Shown here in pieces: positions 26,922 to 36,374 of a DNA stretch of 64,000 bases (positions are counted from its first letter, which is position 1; each line of letters opens with the position of its first letter). Source of the DNA: RH-AL1 sp050013235 (lineage in GTDB: Bacteria > Pseudomonadota > Alphaproteobacteria > Rhizobiales > Beijerinckiaceae). The notes under the pieces were generated by a model. The model searched no databases. It was not told the origin of the DNA and worked only from the letters and a program-made list of their open reading frames with translations. The stretch lies in assembly GCA_050013235.1 (NCBI GenBank), contig JBEKFQ010000011.1, positions 22,988 through 86,987 on the forward strand, in the 5' to 3' direction. The translations under genes were made by a program, and so were the position numbers.

Positions 26922-28520
26922 TCAGCGGGCCTCGTAACAATCGGCCACGAGGCGGTTGAGCAGCCGCACGCCCCAGCCAGATCCCCAGCTCTGGTTGATC
27001 TCGTTGGCGGGCGAGCTCATGCCCATGCCGGCAATGTCGAGATGCGCCCAGGGCGTGTTATTGACGAAGCGCTGGATGAAATGCGCCGCCGCGATCGAGC
27101 CGGCATGGCGTCCGCCGCTGTTTTTCATATCGGCAAATTTCGAATCGATGAGTTTGTCATAGGCCGGCGCCAGCGGCATCCGCCAGACCTTCTCGCCCGT
27201 CGCCTTGCCGGCGGCGGTGAGGTGCTCGCTCAATTCGTCGTTGTTGGAGAAGAGGCCGGCATACTCTTGGCCGAGCGCCACGAGAATGGCGCCCGTGAGG
27301 GTCGCGAGATCGACGATGAATTTCGGCTTGAATTTATCCTGCACGTACCAGCAGACGTCCGCCAGCACGAGCCGGCCTTCGGCATCGGTATTGATGATCT
27401 CGATGGTCTGGCCGGACATGGAGGTCACGATATCGCCAGGGCGCTGGGCATCGGGACCGGGCATGTTTTCGACGAGACCGAGGGCGCCGATGACATCGAC
27501 CTTGGCTTTCCGGCCGGCCAAGGCCTGAATCAGGCCGGTCACGCAGGCCGCGCCCGCCATATCGCCCTTCATGTCCTCCATGCCGCTGGCGCCTTTGATC
27601 GAAATGCCGCCGGTATCGAAGGTGACGCCCTTGCCGACGAACGCGATCGGCTGGTGGCCTTCCGGCGCATCCGGACCCAAGCCGTTCCAGCGCAGGATCA
27701 CGATCCGGCCCGGCTTCACCGAGCCTTGGCTCACGCCGAGAAACGCGCCCATGCCCAGCGCCTTCATGGCGTCCTCATCGAGAGTGGTGACTTCGACGCC
27801 GAGGGCTTCCAAAGCCTTGGCGCGCTCGGCGAAAACCTCGGGGGTGAGGATATTGGCGGGCTCGTTCACGAGGGAGCGCGCGGTCAGCACCCCGTCGGCG
27901 ATCGGCGCCACGGCTGCCGCCGCCGTACGGGCTGCCGCTACATCGGCGACGGCAAGCACGGCCGACGTCGCCGTATCCTCTTCGGCGTCGTCTTTCTTCT
28001 TGGTCTTGTAGAGGTCGAATTTATAGTCGCGCAGGCGCAGACCCAGGGCGAAATCGCCGGCCGCCTTGGCGAGGTCGCCGGCGGCGCGCGGGAAATCGAC
28101 AAGAATGACCGCTTGCGCGCCCTGGCCGAGCTTGCCCGCGACCGTGCCGCCCAGCGTGACGAGATCGAACGGCTTGGATTCGGCTTCCTTCGAGGCCTCG
28201 CCATTGGCCTCGGCGCCGGTTCCGATCACCAAGAGTCGCGAGGCGGAAAGTCCAGCGGGCGCGACGATATCGAGCGTTTGCCCCGGCTTGCCCTTGAATT
28301 TCGCGGCAGCCGACGCGCGCTTGATCAAATCGCCGCCCTCGGCTCCCAACAAGGATTTCGTGGCAGCGCCCAAGGCCAGGTCCGGCCCCGCGAAAATCAC
28401 GAGGGTCTTTGGTCCCTCGCCGGCCCGGGCGCCGGGCTGCAGTTCGTGGACACTTGGCAGCGGCGCTTGGAGGTCGAGGTTTGCGAGGGCGGTATAATCG
28501 ATTTTAATGGACTCTGACAT
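26922..28520 (-). CDS. pepA: Leucyl aminopeptidase (M17)
   Basis: Cytosolic two-metal aminopeptidase that removes N-terminal residues from peptides. The C-terminal catalytic domain holds FVGKGVTFDTGGISIKG, with the metal ligands Lys and Asp, MKGDMAGAACV and the family signature NTDAEGRLVLAD. The N-terminal macro-like domain begins after residue 20. 532 residues is slightly long owing to an acidic, lysine-rich insertion (KTKKKDDAEEDT). It is first in the pepA-holC unit and divergent from the lptG operon. Confidence 0.95.
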   Translation of the reverse strand: MSESIKIDYTALANLDLQAPLPSVHELQPGARAGEGPKTLVIFAGPDLALGAATKSLLGAEGGDLIKRASAAAKFKGKPGQTLDIVAPAGLSASRLLVIGTGAEANGEASKEAESKPFDLVTLGGTVAGKLGQGAQAVILVDFPRAAGDLAKAAGDFALGLRLRDYKFDLYKTKKKDDAEEDTATSAVLAVADVAAARTAAAAVAPIADGVLTARSLVNEPANILTPEVFAERAKALEALGVEVTTLDEDAMKALGMGAFLGVSQGSVKPGRIVILRWNGLGPDAPEGHQPIAFVGKGVTFDTGGISIKGASGMEDMKGDMAGAACVTGLIQALAGRKAKVDVIGALGLVENMPGPDAQRPGDIVTSMSGQTIEIINTDAEGRLVLADVCWYVQDKFKPKFIVDLATLTGAILVALGQEYAGLFSNNDELSEHLTAAGKATGEKVWRMPLAPAYDKLIDSKFADMKNSGGRHAGSIAAAHFIQRFVNNTPWAHLDIAGMGMSSPANEINQSWGSGWGVRLLNRLVADCYEAR

Positions 28521-29134
28521 CGGGTTCCCTTACCGGCGGTTCGGCCCGCCGTTGCCGTGATGGCGTAACATGTTGGCGGATATTGTTGAAAATTAGCGAT
28601 TCTGGCGGCCGGGACGGCCTGTCCAGGCGCATCGTGCCTCCGGCTCTCGCCGGCCATCATGTTGATCTCTCCCTTATGGCGCAAGTGTGCTGTTGGACCA
28701 AGCCGGACTGGCCGGCAAAATTTGGCCGCATCGTAGATGTGGTGTGTTGCCGTTAAACACTAGGCCCTTGGAGCTGCACGGTTTATGAGATGTCGACGAG
28801 GGCCGTGCCACAGCGCTTTCTTGCGGGTGAATCATTCAGGCGAGCAGAAAGCGCTCTCTTGTCAGAATGTTAGAGTGTTTTCCGATTTGTGGGGGCGCTC
28901 GAGGCTTTCACGAATAAAGGCTCGAGACCGTTCTCCGTATGGGCTGGGAAGCGTCATGCCGGGGCGTTTTCTCGCGGGAGAAGCCAGCCGGCTTTTCTGG
29001 AAGACGGTTTGGGAGACGGTCCGATCCTCAATGATGCGACGCAAGCCATCACAGCCTCTGCCCGTTTCAGGGTCCGGCCGCGCCGTTCGCGCGCCCCGAC
29101 GCCCCGGCCCGGTCTGTCCGAATCGGGCCCTGTC
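28521..29134. other. Intergenic region pepA-lptG, no lptF
   Basis: In related bacteria the space in front of lptG usually holds lptF. These 614 bases contain no LptF-like permease in any frame, only unrelated short open frames, a copy of the interspersed repeat at 28810-28895 and presumably the two divergent promoters. Confidence 0.6.
28810..28895 (+). repeat. Two-hairpin interspersed repeat, copy A (diverged)
   Basis: AGCGCTTTCT at 28812-28821 is the exact reverse complement of AGAAAGCGCT at 28846-28855. It is followed by CTCTCTTGTCAGAATGTTAG and AGTGTTTTCCGATTTGT, matching the order of the copies at 53605 and 60376 (first hairpin, CTCTCTT, GTTAGAG, second part). It is a diverged copy in the pepA-lptG gap. 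Confidence 0.6.
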
Positions 29135-30220
29135 ATGATCGGCGCGACGCTTGGCCTTTACCTCTCGTCCCGCTTTTTCCGGATGATCGCGGCGGTCTTC
29201 GCGACCATCTTCAGTCTTGTCTATGTCATTGACTTTGTAGAGCTTTTGCGTAGGACCGGCAATATCGCGGGGGTCACGGCCTCCACCATCGCCTATCTCT
29301 CGTTTCTCCGGACGCCGGTTGTTTCCGAACAAGTTTTGCCGTTCTGCGTCTTGTTTGGCTCGATGGCGGTGTTTCTGAACCTGACGCGCAAACTCGAACT
29401 GTTGGTGGCCCGCGCGGCCGGCGTCTCGGTCTGGCAGTTCCTCGGTCCGCCCATTTTGATCGCGGTGTTGATCGGGATCGGCTCGGTGATGTTCCTCAAT
29501 CCGGTTTCAGCCGTGATGAAGCAGGAGGCCGATAAGCTCGAACTCTCGATTTTCGGGAATGAAGGGGCCAACAGCGCCAAGGCGGGGCTATGGGTCCGTC
29601 AAAGAAGCGTCGATGGCGAATCTATTCTACAGGCGGAAAAGGCGAATAATAGCAACAACGACTTGGTTGGGGTGACGGCCTATGTCTATGACCGGTCCGG
29701 GCAGTTTCAGGCCCGCGTGAACGCGGCTCGCGCCACCTTGGAGCCGGGTTTTTGGCGGCTGGAAGATGCGAAGGTCTCCGAGCCTGGGGAAGATTCGCAC
29801 GTCTTCAAGACCTATCTTCTCGCGACCGATCTGATGCGGGGACAGGTCACCGAAGGGTCTATGTCGGCTGAGTCTGTCCCATTTTGGGACTTGCCGGCGC
29901 TACGGGCCGAAACCGAATTGGCGGGACTCGATGCGAGCGGATATCGCTTGCAGTTTCAGACGCTTTTGGCGCGTCCACTGCTCCTTGTCGCGATGACGTT
30001 GATCGCGGCGGCCTTTTCCTTAAGGTTTTTTCGATTTGGTGGAATTGGAAAGTTCATTGGTGGTGGCGTAAGCGCCGGTTTTGTGCTTTATGTAGCGACA
30101 AAATTCGTAGGCGATCTCGGCGGATCGGGGCTACTGAGCCCGCCCGTGGCGGCGTGGTCGCCTGCCGTGGTCGGGAGCATGTTGGGTGCATTGGCGTTGT
30201 TGAACCAGGAGGACGGTTGA
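29135..30220 (+). CDS. lptG: LPS export permease LptG
   Basis: Inner-membrane subunit of the LptB2FG ABC transporter that extracts lipopolysaccharide from the inner membrane. The 361-residue protein has the YjgP/YjgQ pattern: three N-terminal membrane helices, with VIDFVELLRRTGN after the first (typical of LptG rather than LptF) and RKLELLVARAAGVSVWQFLG as coupling helix. A periplasmic beta-jellyroll and three C-terminal helices follow. The ATG at 29135 gives the usual N-terminus; the frame is open to 28889. The stop overlaps the lptD start by one base. Its expected partner gene lptF is not adjacent. Confidence 0.92.
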   Translation: MIGATLGLYLSSRFFRMIAAVFATIFSLVYVIDFVELLRRTGNIAGVTASTIAYLSFLRTPVVSEQVLPFCVLFGSMAVFLNLTRKLELLVARAAGVSVWQFLGPPILIAVLIGIGSVMFLNPVSAVMKQEADKLELSIFGNEGANSAKAGLWVRQRSVDGESILQAEKANNSNNDLVGVTAYVYDRSGQFQARVNAARATLEPGFWRLEDAKVSEPGEDSHVFKTYLLATDLMRGQVTEGSMSAESVPFWDLPALRAETELAGLDASGYRLQFQTLLARPLLLVAMTLIAAAFSLRFFRFGGIGKFIGGGVSAGFVLYVATKFVGDLGGSGLLSPPVAAWSPAVVGSMLGALALLNQEDG

Positions 30221-32919
30221 TGGGGCGGCGTATTACGCCTCGTGAGCCTTTTGGCTCCTCCCGCTTCCCGCGAAGCCAATGGGCTCCGGTTCAACGTGAA
30301 CCGGAGGCTTTGTCCTTTGCGTGGCCGGCGCGTGCCGGTGCGGTTTGGCTATCGCGGCTTGCTGCCGCAATCTCCGTGATCATGCTTGCCTTTTTTGTTC
30401 TTGCCGCCGGATCTGGCGTCCGGGCGCAAACGGCCGCGCCTGCTCACGGCGCCGTTGCTGTCGCCAAGACGGACAAAGCGGACAAGACGCCGGACAAGAT
30501 GATCGTCGAGGCCGATGAACTCGTCCAAAATAACGACACGAACACGGTCGCCGCCTCTGGAAATGTGCGGATCTATTACCAGGGCCGGACGTTGGAGGCC
30601 GACAAGGTCATTTACAATAAGACGACGAAGCGTCTGCTAGCGGAGGGGCACGCGAAGCTGACCGAGAAGGACGGCACCGTCATTCATGGCGACCGCTTCG
30701 ATCTGACCGATAATTTCCGCGATGGATTCGTCGATAGCCTTCGCGCGGAGACGAAGCAAAAGACTCATTTCAGCGCGCCGCGCGCCGAACGGACGAGCGG
30801 CGCCGGACCGGACGACGAAACGACGGTTTACGAGCGCGGGACCTACACCGCTTGTGAACTCTGCAAGGACGACCCGTCCAAGCCCCCGCTTTGGCAAGTC
30901 CGGGCCAAGAGGATCATTCACAAAAAACAGGAGCAGATGGTCTATTTCGAGGACGCCTATCTGGAATTCCTCGGTGTTCCCCTCGCTTACGTTCCGTTTT
31001 ACTCGGCGCCCGATCCCGACGTGACCCGGAAATCCGGTATTCTCTCGCCCACCGAGATCTACAGATCGGCGCTCGGTTATGGCGTGGGTTTGCCGGTTTT
31101 CTTCAATCTCGCGCCAAGTTACGACCTCACGCTGACCCCTACCGTCTTCACGGGCCAGGGCTTATTCGGCGCGGGTGAATTCCGGCAGCGTTTCGAGAAC
31201 GGAATGTACTATATCAGGGCGTCCGGCATCGATGAGACCCATCCGGATGTGTTCGCCAATCCGCCTTATGGCGCGAGCAATCGAACGTTGCGCGGCGACG
31301 TCCAAACCAAGGGCGACTTCAACCTCAACGACGAATGGAAATTCGGCTGGGATATCATGGCCCTGTCGGATAAATATTATCTGCAGGATTTCGCGGTCCA
31401 CAGTCCGACCACATCCGCGAATTATTTTAGCGAATCGATCTCGACGCTTTATCTCACGGGGCAGGGCCAGCGGAGCTATTTCGATTTGCGAGGCTATTAT
31501 ATCGAGGGATTGTCAGCCCAGGATATTCAGGCGCAACAGCCTGTCGTCCATCCCGTGCTCGATTATAATCATACGTTCGATATCGATCCTGCCAAGTCGA
31601 ACGGTATCGGCGGTCAGCTCGAGTTCGACTTTAATCTGACAAGCATTTCCGCCACCTCGGCGAGTTTCCAATCGGTTGGTGCGCAGACGCTCGATTCCGC
31701 CTATGGGCTCTATAACGTTTGTAACACATATTTGCCGGGCCGGACGCCCGGGACATCGTGTCTATTGCGGAGTATTGGTGGCGACTTCGATCGTGCCACC
31801 GCGCAATTGACCTATCAGCGTAAGTATATCGATCCGCTCGGGGAAGTCTGGACGCCCTTTGCTTTCGCGCACGTCAATGCGGAGGAGTTGAACCTCAACA
31901 CGACGAATTCCTATACGTTCACGAATGGCGGCAATTCGTCGACGATTTCGAATTCATCGCAAACCGCATTCGTGAGCCAGGGAACCTCCGGTTACGTCAC
32001 GCCCGCGGTGGGGCTCGAATATCGCTACCCGATTCTTGCGACGACGAGTTTTGCCTCCATCATCTTCGAGCCCATCGTGCAAGTGATCGCACGGCCTAGC
32101 GATCAAATCGGCACGCAATCGATGGTCAATATCGATTCCCAAAGTCTGGTCTTCGATAATTCCAATCTATTCGATTGGAACAAATATTCTGGCTACGACC
32201 AATTCGAAACGGGTACGCGGTCGAATTACGGCGCGCAATTGTCGATGAATTTCAAAAACGGAGGCTATGCCAGTTTTGTTGCCGGCCAATCCGCGCAACT
32301 CGCCGGCAAGAATTCTTACGCAACCTCGGATGCCGCCAATGTCGGCTTGAGTTCGGGGTTGGATACGCGCCGTTCCGATTACGTCGCCGGTGCGACCGTG
32401 GCGCCCGCGTCCTTCATCTCCTTCGCGGCGAATAGCCGTTTCGATGTCGACACATTGGAACCGCGCCGGATCGATGTTGTGACCAACCTTCACTTCGCCT
32501 CCTTTACCGGCGGGCTTCAATTTGCGCGCTATACCGCGCAGCCGTTGATTGGTTACAACGTTACGCGCGAAGGCCTGTCCCTGAATGGCAAATATGATTT
32601 GACGAAGAACTACTTTGTCAAAGGTAACGTGACCTTTGACATGAGCCGTCAATTCTATCCAATCAATCTCACCGGCTATACCGAATCCGGTCCCTTCCCG
32701 ATAGCGGTCATGGGGCTCGGAGCGGGTTATGCGAATGAGTGCATGACATTCTCCGTCAATTATACTTCGGTCTATCAAAATAATGGCACGGGCACGCTGA
32801 ACCAGAACCAGACTTACCTGGTCTCGCTCGAACTCAAGACTCTGGGCGATTCCAGATTCACGCAGGCAGAGGCGACGCCAGTTCCGTCTACGGCGTCTGG
32901 GGTGGATGGTATAAAATAG
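30220..32919 (+). CDS. lptD: LPS-assembly outer membrane protein LptD
   Basis: Inserts lipopolysaccharide into the outer leaflet of the outer membrane together with LptE. The start at 30220 is coupled to lptG (TGATG). A long basic N-terminus precedes the signal-peptide hydrophobic core (VIMLAFFVLAAGSGVRAQ, about residues 45-65). The OstA/LptA-like domain runs through VEADELVQNNDTNTVAASGN, and the beta-barrel with alternating aromatic strands fills the rest (899 aa). Cysteines in TACELCKDD and CNTYLPG...SCLL could form the disulfides needed for LptD maturation. Confidence 0.93.
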   Translation: MGRRITPREPFGSSRFPRSQWAPVQREPEALSFAWPARAGAVWLSRLAAAISVIMLAFFVLAAGSGVRAQTAAPAHGAVAVAKTDKADKTPDKMIVEADELVQNNDTNTVAASGNVRIYYQGRTLEADKVIYNKTTKRLLAEGHAKLTEKDGTVIHGDRFDLTDNFRDGFVDSLRAETKQKTHFSAPRAERTSGAGPDDETTVYERGTYTACELCKDDPSKPPLWQVRAKRIIHKKQEQMVYFEDAYLEFLGVPLAYVPFYSAPDPDVTRKSGILSPTEIYRSALGYGVGLPVFFNLAPSYDLTLTPTVFTGQGLFGAGEFRQRFENGMYYIRASGIDETHPDVFANPPYGASNRTLRGDVQTKGDFNLNDEWKFGWDIMALSDKYYLQDFAVHSPTTSANYFSESISTLYLTGQGQRSYFDLRGYYIEGLSAQDIQAQQPVVHPVLDYNHTFDIDPAKSNGIGGQLEFDFNLTSISATSASFQSVGAQTLDSAYGLYNVCNTYLPGRTPGTSCLLRSIGGDFDRATAQLTYQRKYIDPLGEVWTPFAFAHVNAEELNLNTTNSYTFTNGGNSSTISNSSQTAFVSQGTSGYVTPAVGLEYRYPILATTSFASIIFEPIVQVIARPSDQIGTQSMVNIDSQSLVFDNSNLFDWNKYSGYDQFETGTRSNYGAQLSMNFKNGGYASFVAGQSAQLAGKNSYATSDAANVGLSSGLDTRRSDYVAGATVAPASFISFAANSRFDVDTLEPRRIDVVTNLHFASFTGGLQFARYTAQPLIGYNVTREGLSLNGKYDLTKNYFVKGNVTFDMSRQFYPINLTGYTESGPFPIAVMGLGAGYANECMTFSVNYTSVYQNNGTGTLNQNQTYLVSLELKTLGDSRFTQAEATPVPSTASGVDGIK

Positions 32920-32962
32920 AAGCGTCCTGAAATGGCCCGATTCCGGGTTGCAAAAGACTTAG

Positions 32963-32977
32963 AGCCCCGCCGGGGCT
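32963..32977 (+). promoter_or_regulatory. Short GC hairpin between lptD and the surA-like gene
   Basis: AGCCCCGCCGGGGCT can form a six- or seven-pair stem in the 113-base gap. There is no T run after it, so it may merely stabilise or attenuate the transcript rather than end it. Confidence 0.3.
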
Positions 32978-33032
32978 AATGATTTAGATGTTCCACCAGA
33001 GGCGGAAACGCTCCAAGGAGTGGCGAGGAGAG

Positions 33033-34025
33033 ATGACGATGCGGTTTTGCGGGTCTGCGGGAAGCAACCTTCTGGGGTATGAGAGGGCTGAAGGCGCGGG
33101 CTCCCTTTGCGAGCGTTGCCTCTCTGTCCTACGCATGGTGATACTGGCCGTTTTCGCTGCGGGGATCATCGCCATGCCGCATGACGCCGCGAGGGCGCAG
33201 GCGATTGCCTTGGTGGTGAATGGCGATCCCGTGACCACGATCGATGTCGATCAGCGGATGAAATTGCTCCGCGTTCTGCATCAGCCCGCCTCGCGCGAGG
33301 CGGCGCTTGAAAGCATGATCATCGACCGGCTGAAATATCGCGAGGCGTCTCATTACGGCATAACCATCAACGATAATGAAATCGGGGAAGCCGTTAATTT
33401 GGATGCCGCGAGGCTGAAGACCCCGGCGCAGCAATTGCTCAACGAAATTCAGACCGCCGGGGTCCAGAAGGATCATTTCCTCGGATATTTTAAGGCCGAA
33501 CTCGCGTTTTACGTTCTCGTGAAAGCCATGAATAAAGGCGTCGAGGCTAGCGAAGTCGCGGTTCGCGCCGAGCTTGCCAAGAGTGGCGGCAAGAACAGCA
33601 TTACGCTCTATACGGTCCGGCAGATCGTCTTCACGCTAAGCGCGTCCGATGGGCCCGGCGTGATCGCCGCGCGGGTGAAAGAAGCGGAGGCTCTGCGCGG
33701 CCGCTTCGCCAACTGCCATGATGGCATTACCTATGCCAAGACCTTGCCGGGCGTTGCCGTACGGGAGGAGTTTTCGCGGACGTCGACGACGATACCGGCG
33801 CCGTTGAAAGAGCTTTTGGACAAGACGCCTATCGGTCATTTGACCCCGCCGTCGCGAACGGCGTCCGGCATCGAATTGATTGCAATATGCGAACGGGGGC
33901 CGCCGAAAGACGATACGGACATTCGCAAGACTATTAGCGACCGGCTGGTTCAGGCCCATATCGATCAGGACATGGCCGCAAGGATCAAGGAATTGCGGTC
34001 TCGCGCCATAGTCGAGAAGCGGTAG
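33033..34025 (+). CDS. SurA-like periplasmic chaperone
   Basis: Probable periplasmic outer-membrane-protein chaperone. After a hydrophobic export segment (VLRMVILAVFAAGIIAMP, processed near ARAQA) the mature protein opens with IALVVNGDPVTTIDVDQRMK, the SurA N-terminal domain, followed by helices and RQIVFTLSASDGPG, reminiscent of a parvulin domain. A full parvulin active site is not evident. The ATG at 33033 is preceded by GAGGAG; one at 33039 is also possible. Its place between lptD and pdxA is where surA sits in E. coli. 330 residues. Confidence 0.82.
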   Translation: MTMRFCGSAGSNLLGYERAEGAGSLCERCLSVLRMVILAVFAAGIIAMPHDAARAQAIALVVNGDPVTTIDVDQRMKLLRVLHQPASREAALESMIIDRLKYREASHYGITINDNEIGEAVNLDAARLKTPAQQLLNEIQTAGVQKDHFLGYFKAELAFYVLVKAMNKGVEASEVAVRAELAKSGGKNSITLYTVRQIVFTLSASDGPGVIAARVKEAEALRGRFANCHDGITYAKTLPGVAVREEFSRTSTTIPAPLKELLDKTPIGHLTPPSRTASGIELIAICERGPPKDDTDIRKTISDRLVQAHIDQDMAARIKELRSRAIVEKR

Positions 34026-35065
34026 TGGATCAGGTTCCTGGCCGGTTGCCGCTCGCTTTGACGCGTGGCGATCCGTCCGGCATCGGCATCGAGATCGCGC
34101 TCAAGGCTTGGATGGCGCTTCATGCGCAAGCGGAGGCCTGGCCATTTTTTCTCGTGGCGGATCCTGCCTTCGTGCAAGCCACCGCCCGCGCGCTCGATTT
34201 GGCCGTGCCGGTCGCCACGGCGGCGCCGCGCGAGGCCGCGCGGATTTTCGCTTGCGCGCTGCCGGTTCTGCCCTTACTCGGCGTGACGCGCGGCGCGCCG
34301 GGGCGCCCCGATGTTGCCGACGCCGCCGCGACCATTGCCGCGATGGAGCGAAGCGCGGAACTCGTGGCCGCGGGCGAGGCGGCGGCGGTCGTCACCAATC
34401 CCGTGTCGAAGGAAATCTTGCATCGCGCGGGGTTTAAACATCCCGGCCAGACCGAATTCATGGGGGAGCTGGCCCAGCGCTTGTTTGGCGCCGCGGGGTC
34501 TCCCGTGATGCTGCTCTGGTCGCCCACGCTCGCCGTGGTGCCCGCGACGATCCATGTGCCGCTCGCCAGCGTGCCCGGCCTGGTGACGGAGAGCCTGATC
34601 CTCGATACGGTGCGTACCGTGGCGCGTGATTTAATCACTCGTTTCGGGATCGCGCGGCCGCGTATCGCCGTCACCGGCCTGAACCCCCATGCCGGCGAAG
34701 GCGGGGATATGGGCCGGGAGGAGATCGAGATCATTGCGCCGGCCCTCGCGCGTCTGGCTGGCGAAGGCTATGCCGTGAGTGGCCCGCATCCCGCCGATAC
34801 GTTGTTTCACGCGGCGGCCCGCGCCCGCTACGATGTGGCCGTCACAATGTATCACGATCAGGCGCTCATCCCGATCAAGACGCTGGCTTTCGATAGCGCC
34901 GTGAATGTGACGCTGGGTCTGCCGTTCGTCCGGACCTCGCCCGATCACGGCACCGCTTATGACATCGCGGGGCAGGGCGTGGCCGATGCCTCCAGCCTGA
35001 TCGCGGCGCTTCAGCTCGCCGGCCGTCTCTCCGGCCAAGATAGGGCCGCATGTCCGGCCAGCTAG
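34025..35065 (+). CDS. pdxA: 4-hydroxythreonine-4-phosphate dehydrogenase
   Basis: Oxidises 4-phosphohydroxy-L-threonine in the DXP-dependent route to pyridoxal phosphate, which PLP enzymes in this window such as ArgD and MetZ need. Family motifs: LTRGDPSGIGIEIALKAW at the N-terminus, TNPVSKEILHRAGFKHPGQT, the metal ligand region GLNPHAGEGGDMG and MYHDQALIPIKTLAF, and RTSPDHGTAYDIAGQG near the end. The GTG start shares a base with the stop of the surA-like gene (TAGTG), and the 3' end overlaps rsmA by 16 bases. Confidence 0.94.
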   Translation: MDQVPGRLPLALTRGDPSGIGIEIALKAWMALHAQAEAWPFFLVADPAFVQATARALDLAVPVATAAPREAARIFACALPVLPLLGVTRGAPGRPDVADAAATIAAMERSAELVAAGEAAAVVTNPVSKEILHRAGFKHPGQTEFMGELAQRLFGAAGSPVMLLWSPTLAVVPATIHVPLASVPGLVTESLILDTVRTVARDLITRFGIARPRIAVTGLNPHAGEGGDMGREEIEIIAPALARLAGEGYAVSGPHPADTLFHAAARARYDVAVTMYHDQALIPIKTLAFDSAVNVTLGLPFVRTSPDHGTAYDIAGQGVADASSLIAALQLAGRLSGQDRAACPAS

Positions 35066-35916
35066 ACGATCTTCCGCCGCTTCGCGAGGTCGTCGCCACC
35101 CATGGCCTCGCCGCGAAAAAGACGCTGGGGCAGAATTTCATCTACGATCTCAATCTAACGTCCCGCATCGCCCGCGCGGCCGGGCCGCTCGAGGGCGCGC
35201 GGGTGGTCGAAATCGGCCCCGGTCCCGGCGGACTGACGCGGGCCTTGCTCGCGGGCGGCGCGGAGGTGACAGCGATCGAGCGCGACGAGCGTTGCCTCGC
35301 GGCCTTGGACGAAATCGCCGCGCATTATCCCGGACGCTTGCGGGTTTTGTCGCAAGATGCGCTCGCCACCGATTACGCCACGCTCGGCCCCGCGCGGATC
35401 TGCGCCAATCTGCCGTATAATATCGCGACGGTTCTGTTGACGGGCTGGGTCGAGAGCGAGCCCTGGCCGCCGTGGTTCGACCGTCTCGTGCTGATGTTTC
35501 AGCGCGAAGTCGCCGAGAGGATCGTCGCGACCCCGCGCGAGCGCGCCGCTTATGGGCGGCTGGCGGTTTTGTGCAACTGGCGCTGCACCACGCGCATTCT
35601 CTTCGACGTGCCGCCGCAAGCCTTCATCCCGCCGCCGAAAGTCACGTCCAGCGTGGTCGAGCTGGTGCCGCGCGCGAATCCGTCCCCCTGCGATCCCAAA
35701 GCTTTGTCCGCCGTCACCCAGGCCGCTTTTGGCCAGAGGCGGAAAATGCTGCGGCAATCCCTCAAAACGCTGGGCGTCGATGCCTTGGCGCTCTTGGCGG
35801 AAGCGGGGCTCGATCCGTCTTGCCGGGCGGAAGAGATCGAGGTCGAGGGCTTCGCGGCTCTCGCCCGCGCCTTGACCGGCTTGCGTGGCGCGGCGAAGGC
35901 CCCATCTGAGGGATAG
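35050..35916 (+). CDS. rsmA: 16S rRNA dimethyladenosine transferase
   Basis: Dimethylates A1518 and A1519 of 16S rRNA during small-subunit maturation. The 288-residue protein has KTLGQNFIYDLNL at the N-terminus, the SAM-binding loop VVEIGPGPGGLTRALLAGGA, AIERDERC and the catalytic NLPYNIATVLLTGW. The C-terminal part includes VPPQAFIPPPKVTSSVVEL, the standard KsgA signature, and FGQRRKMLRQSLK. It overlaps pdxA and closes the lptG-lptD-surA-pdxA-rsmA unit, an order shared with E. coli. Confidence 0.95.
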   Translation: MSGQLDDLPPLREVVATHGLAAKKTLGQNFIYDLNLTSRIARAAGPLEGARVVEIGPGPGGLTRALLAGGAEVTAIERDERCLAALDEIAAHYPGRLRVLSQDALATDYATLGPARICANLPYNIATVLLTGWVESEPWPPWFDRLVLMFQREVAERIVATPRERAAYGRLAVLCNWRCTTRILFDVPPQAFIPPPKVTSSVVELVPRANPSPCDPKALSAVTQAAFGQRRKMLRQSLKTLGVDALALLAEAGLDPSCRAEEIEVEGFAALARALTGLRGAAKAPSEG

Positions 35917-35938
35917 ACGATTTTAGGGGGACGACAGC

Positions 35939-36280
35939 ATGTATATCGCCATGAACCGCTTCAAGGTTTTGAAGGACGAAGCCAAGGACTTCGAGGCCAT
36001 GTGGCTCGGCCGCGAGTCGCATCTCGATAAAAATCCCGGCTTCGTCGCCTTCCACATGCTGCGCGGCCCCGAGCGCGAGGATCACATCCTCTATTCCTCG
36101 CATACCGTCTGGGCCAACAAAGAGGCTTTCACCGCCTGGACCACCTCGGAACATTTTCGCTCGGCGCATAAGAATGCCGGGAGCGGAAAGCGCATGACGC
36201 TGGGACACCCCGAGTTCGAGGGGTTCGAGGTGATTCAGTCGCTGGAGAACCTGGCGTTGGCGGGCAAGGCGGCGGAGTAG
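35939..36280 (+). CDS. Antibiotic biosynthesis monooxygenase-like (ABM) protein
   Basis: A 113-residue single-domain ferredoxin-like protein. It begins MYIAMNRFKVLKDEAKDFEA and continues with MWLGRESHLDKNPGFVAFHM, the usual strand-helix-strand order of the ABM family, which includes heme-degrading IsdG/HmuQ enzymes. FTAWTTSEHFRSAH carries a histidine that could ligate heme. The exact activity is open: heme degradation is possible but no iron-uptake genes adjoin. The gene lies 22 bases after rsmA and may be cotranscribed. Confidence 0.75.
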   Translation: MYIAMNRFKVLKDEAKDFEAMWLGRESHLDKNPGFVAFHMLRGPEREDHILYSSHTVWANKEAFTAWTTSEHFRSAHKNAGSGKRMTLGHPEFEGFEVIQSLENLALAGKAAE

Positions 36281-36374
36281 GGGTAGAAACCCTTGGGCCG
36301 ATGAGGTCGATCCATTAGCCCTCCAGGGCGAGGGAAATGAAGCCGCTTCAACGCTTAATGGGCAAAGAGGCCCC

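Noticed and set aside
26490..28517. 675-codon open frame opposite holC and pepA
   Set aside because: It spans the antisense of two well-supported genes, with many His/Arg/Gly residues typical of antisense frames.
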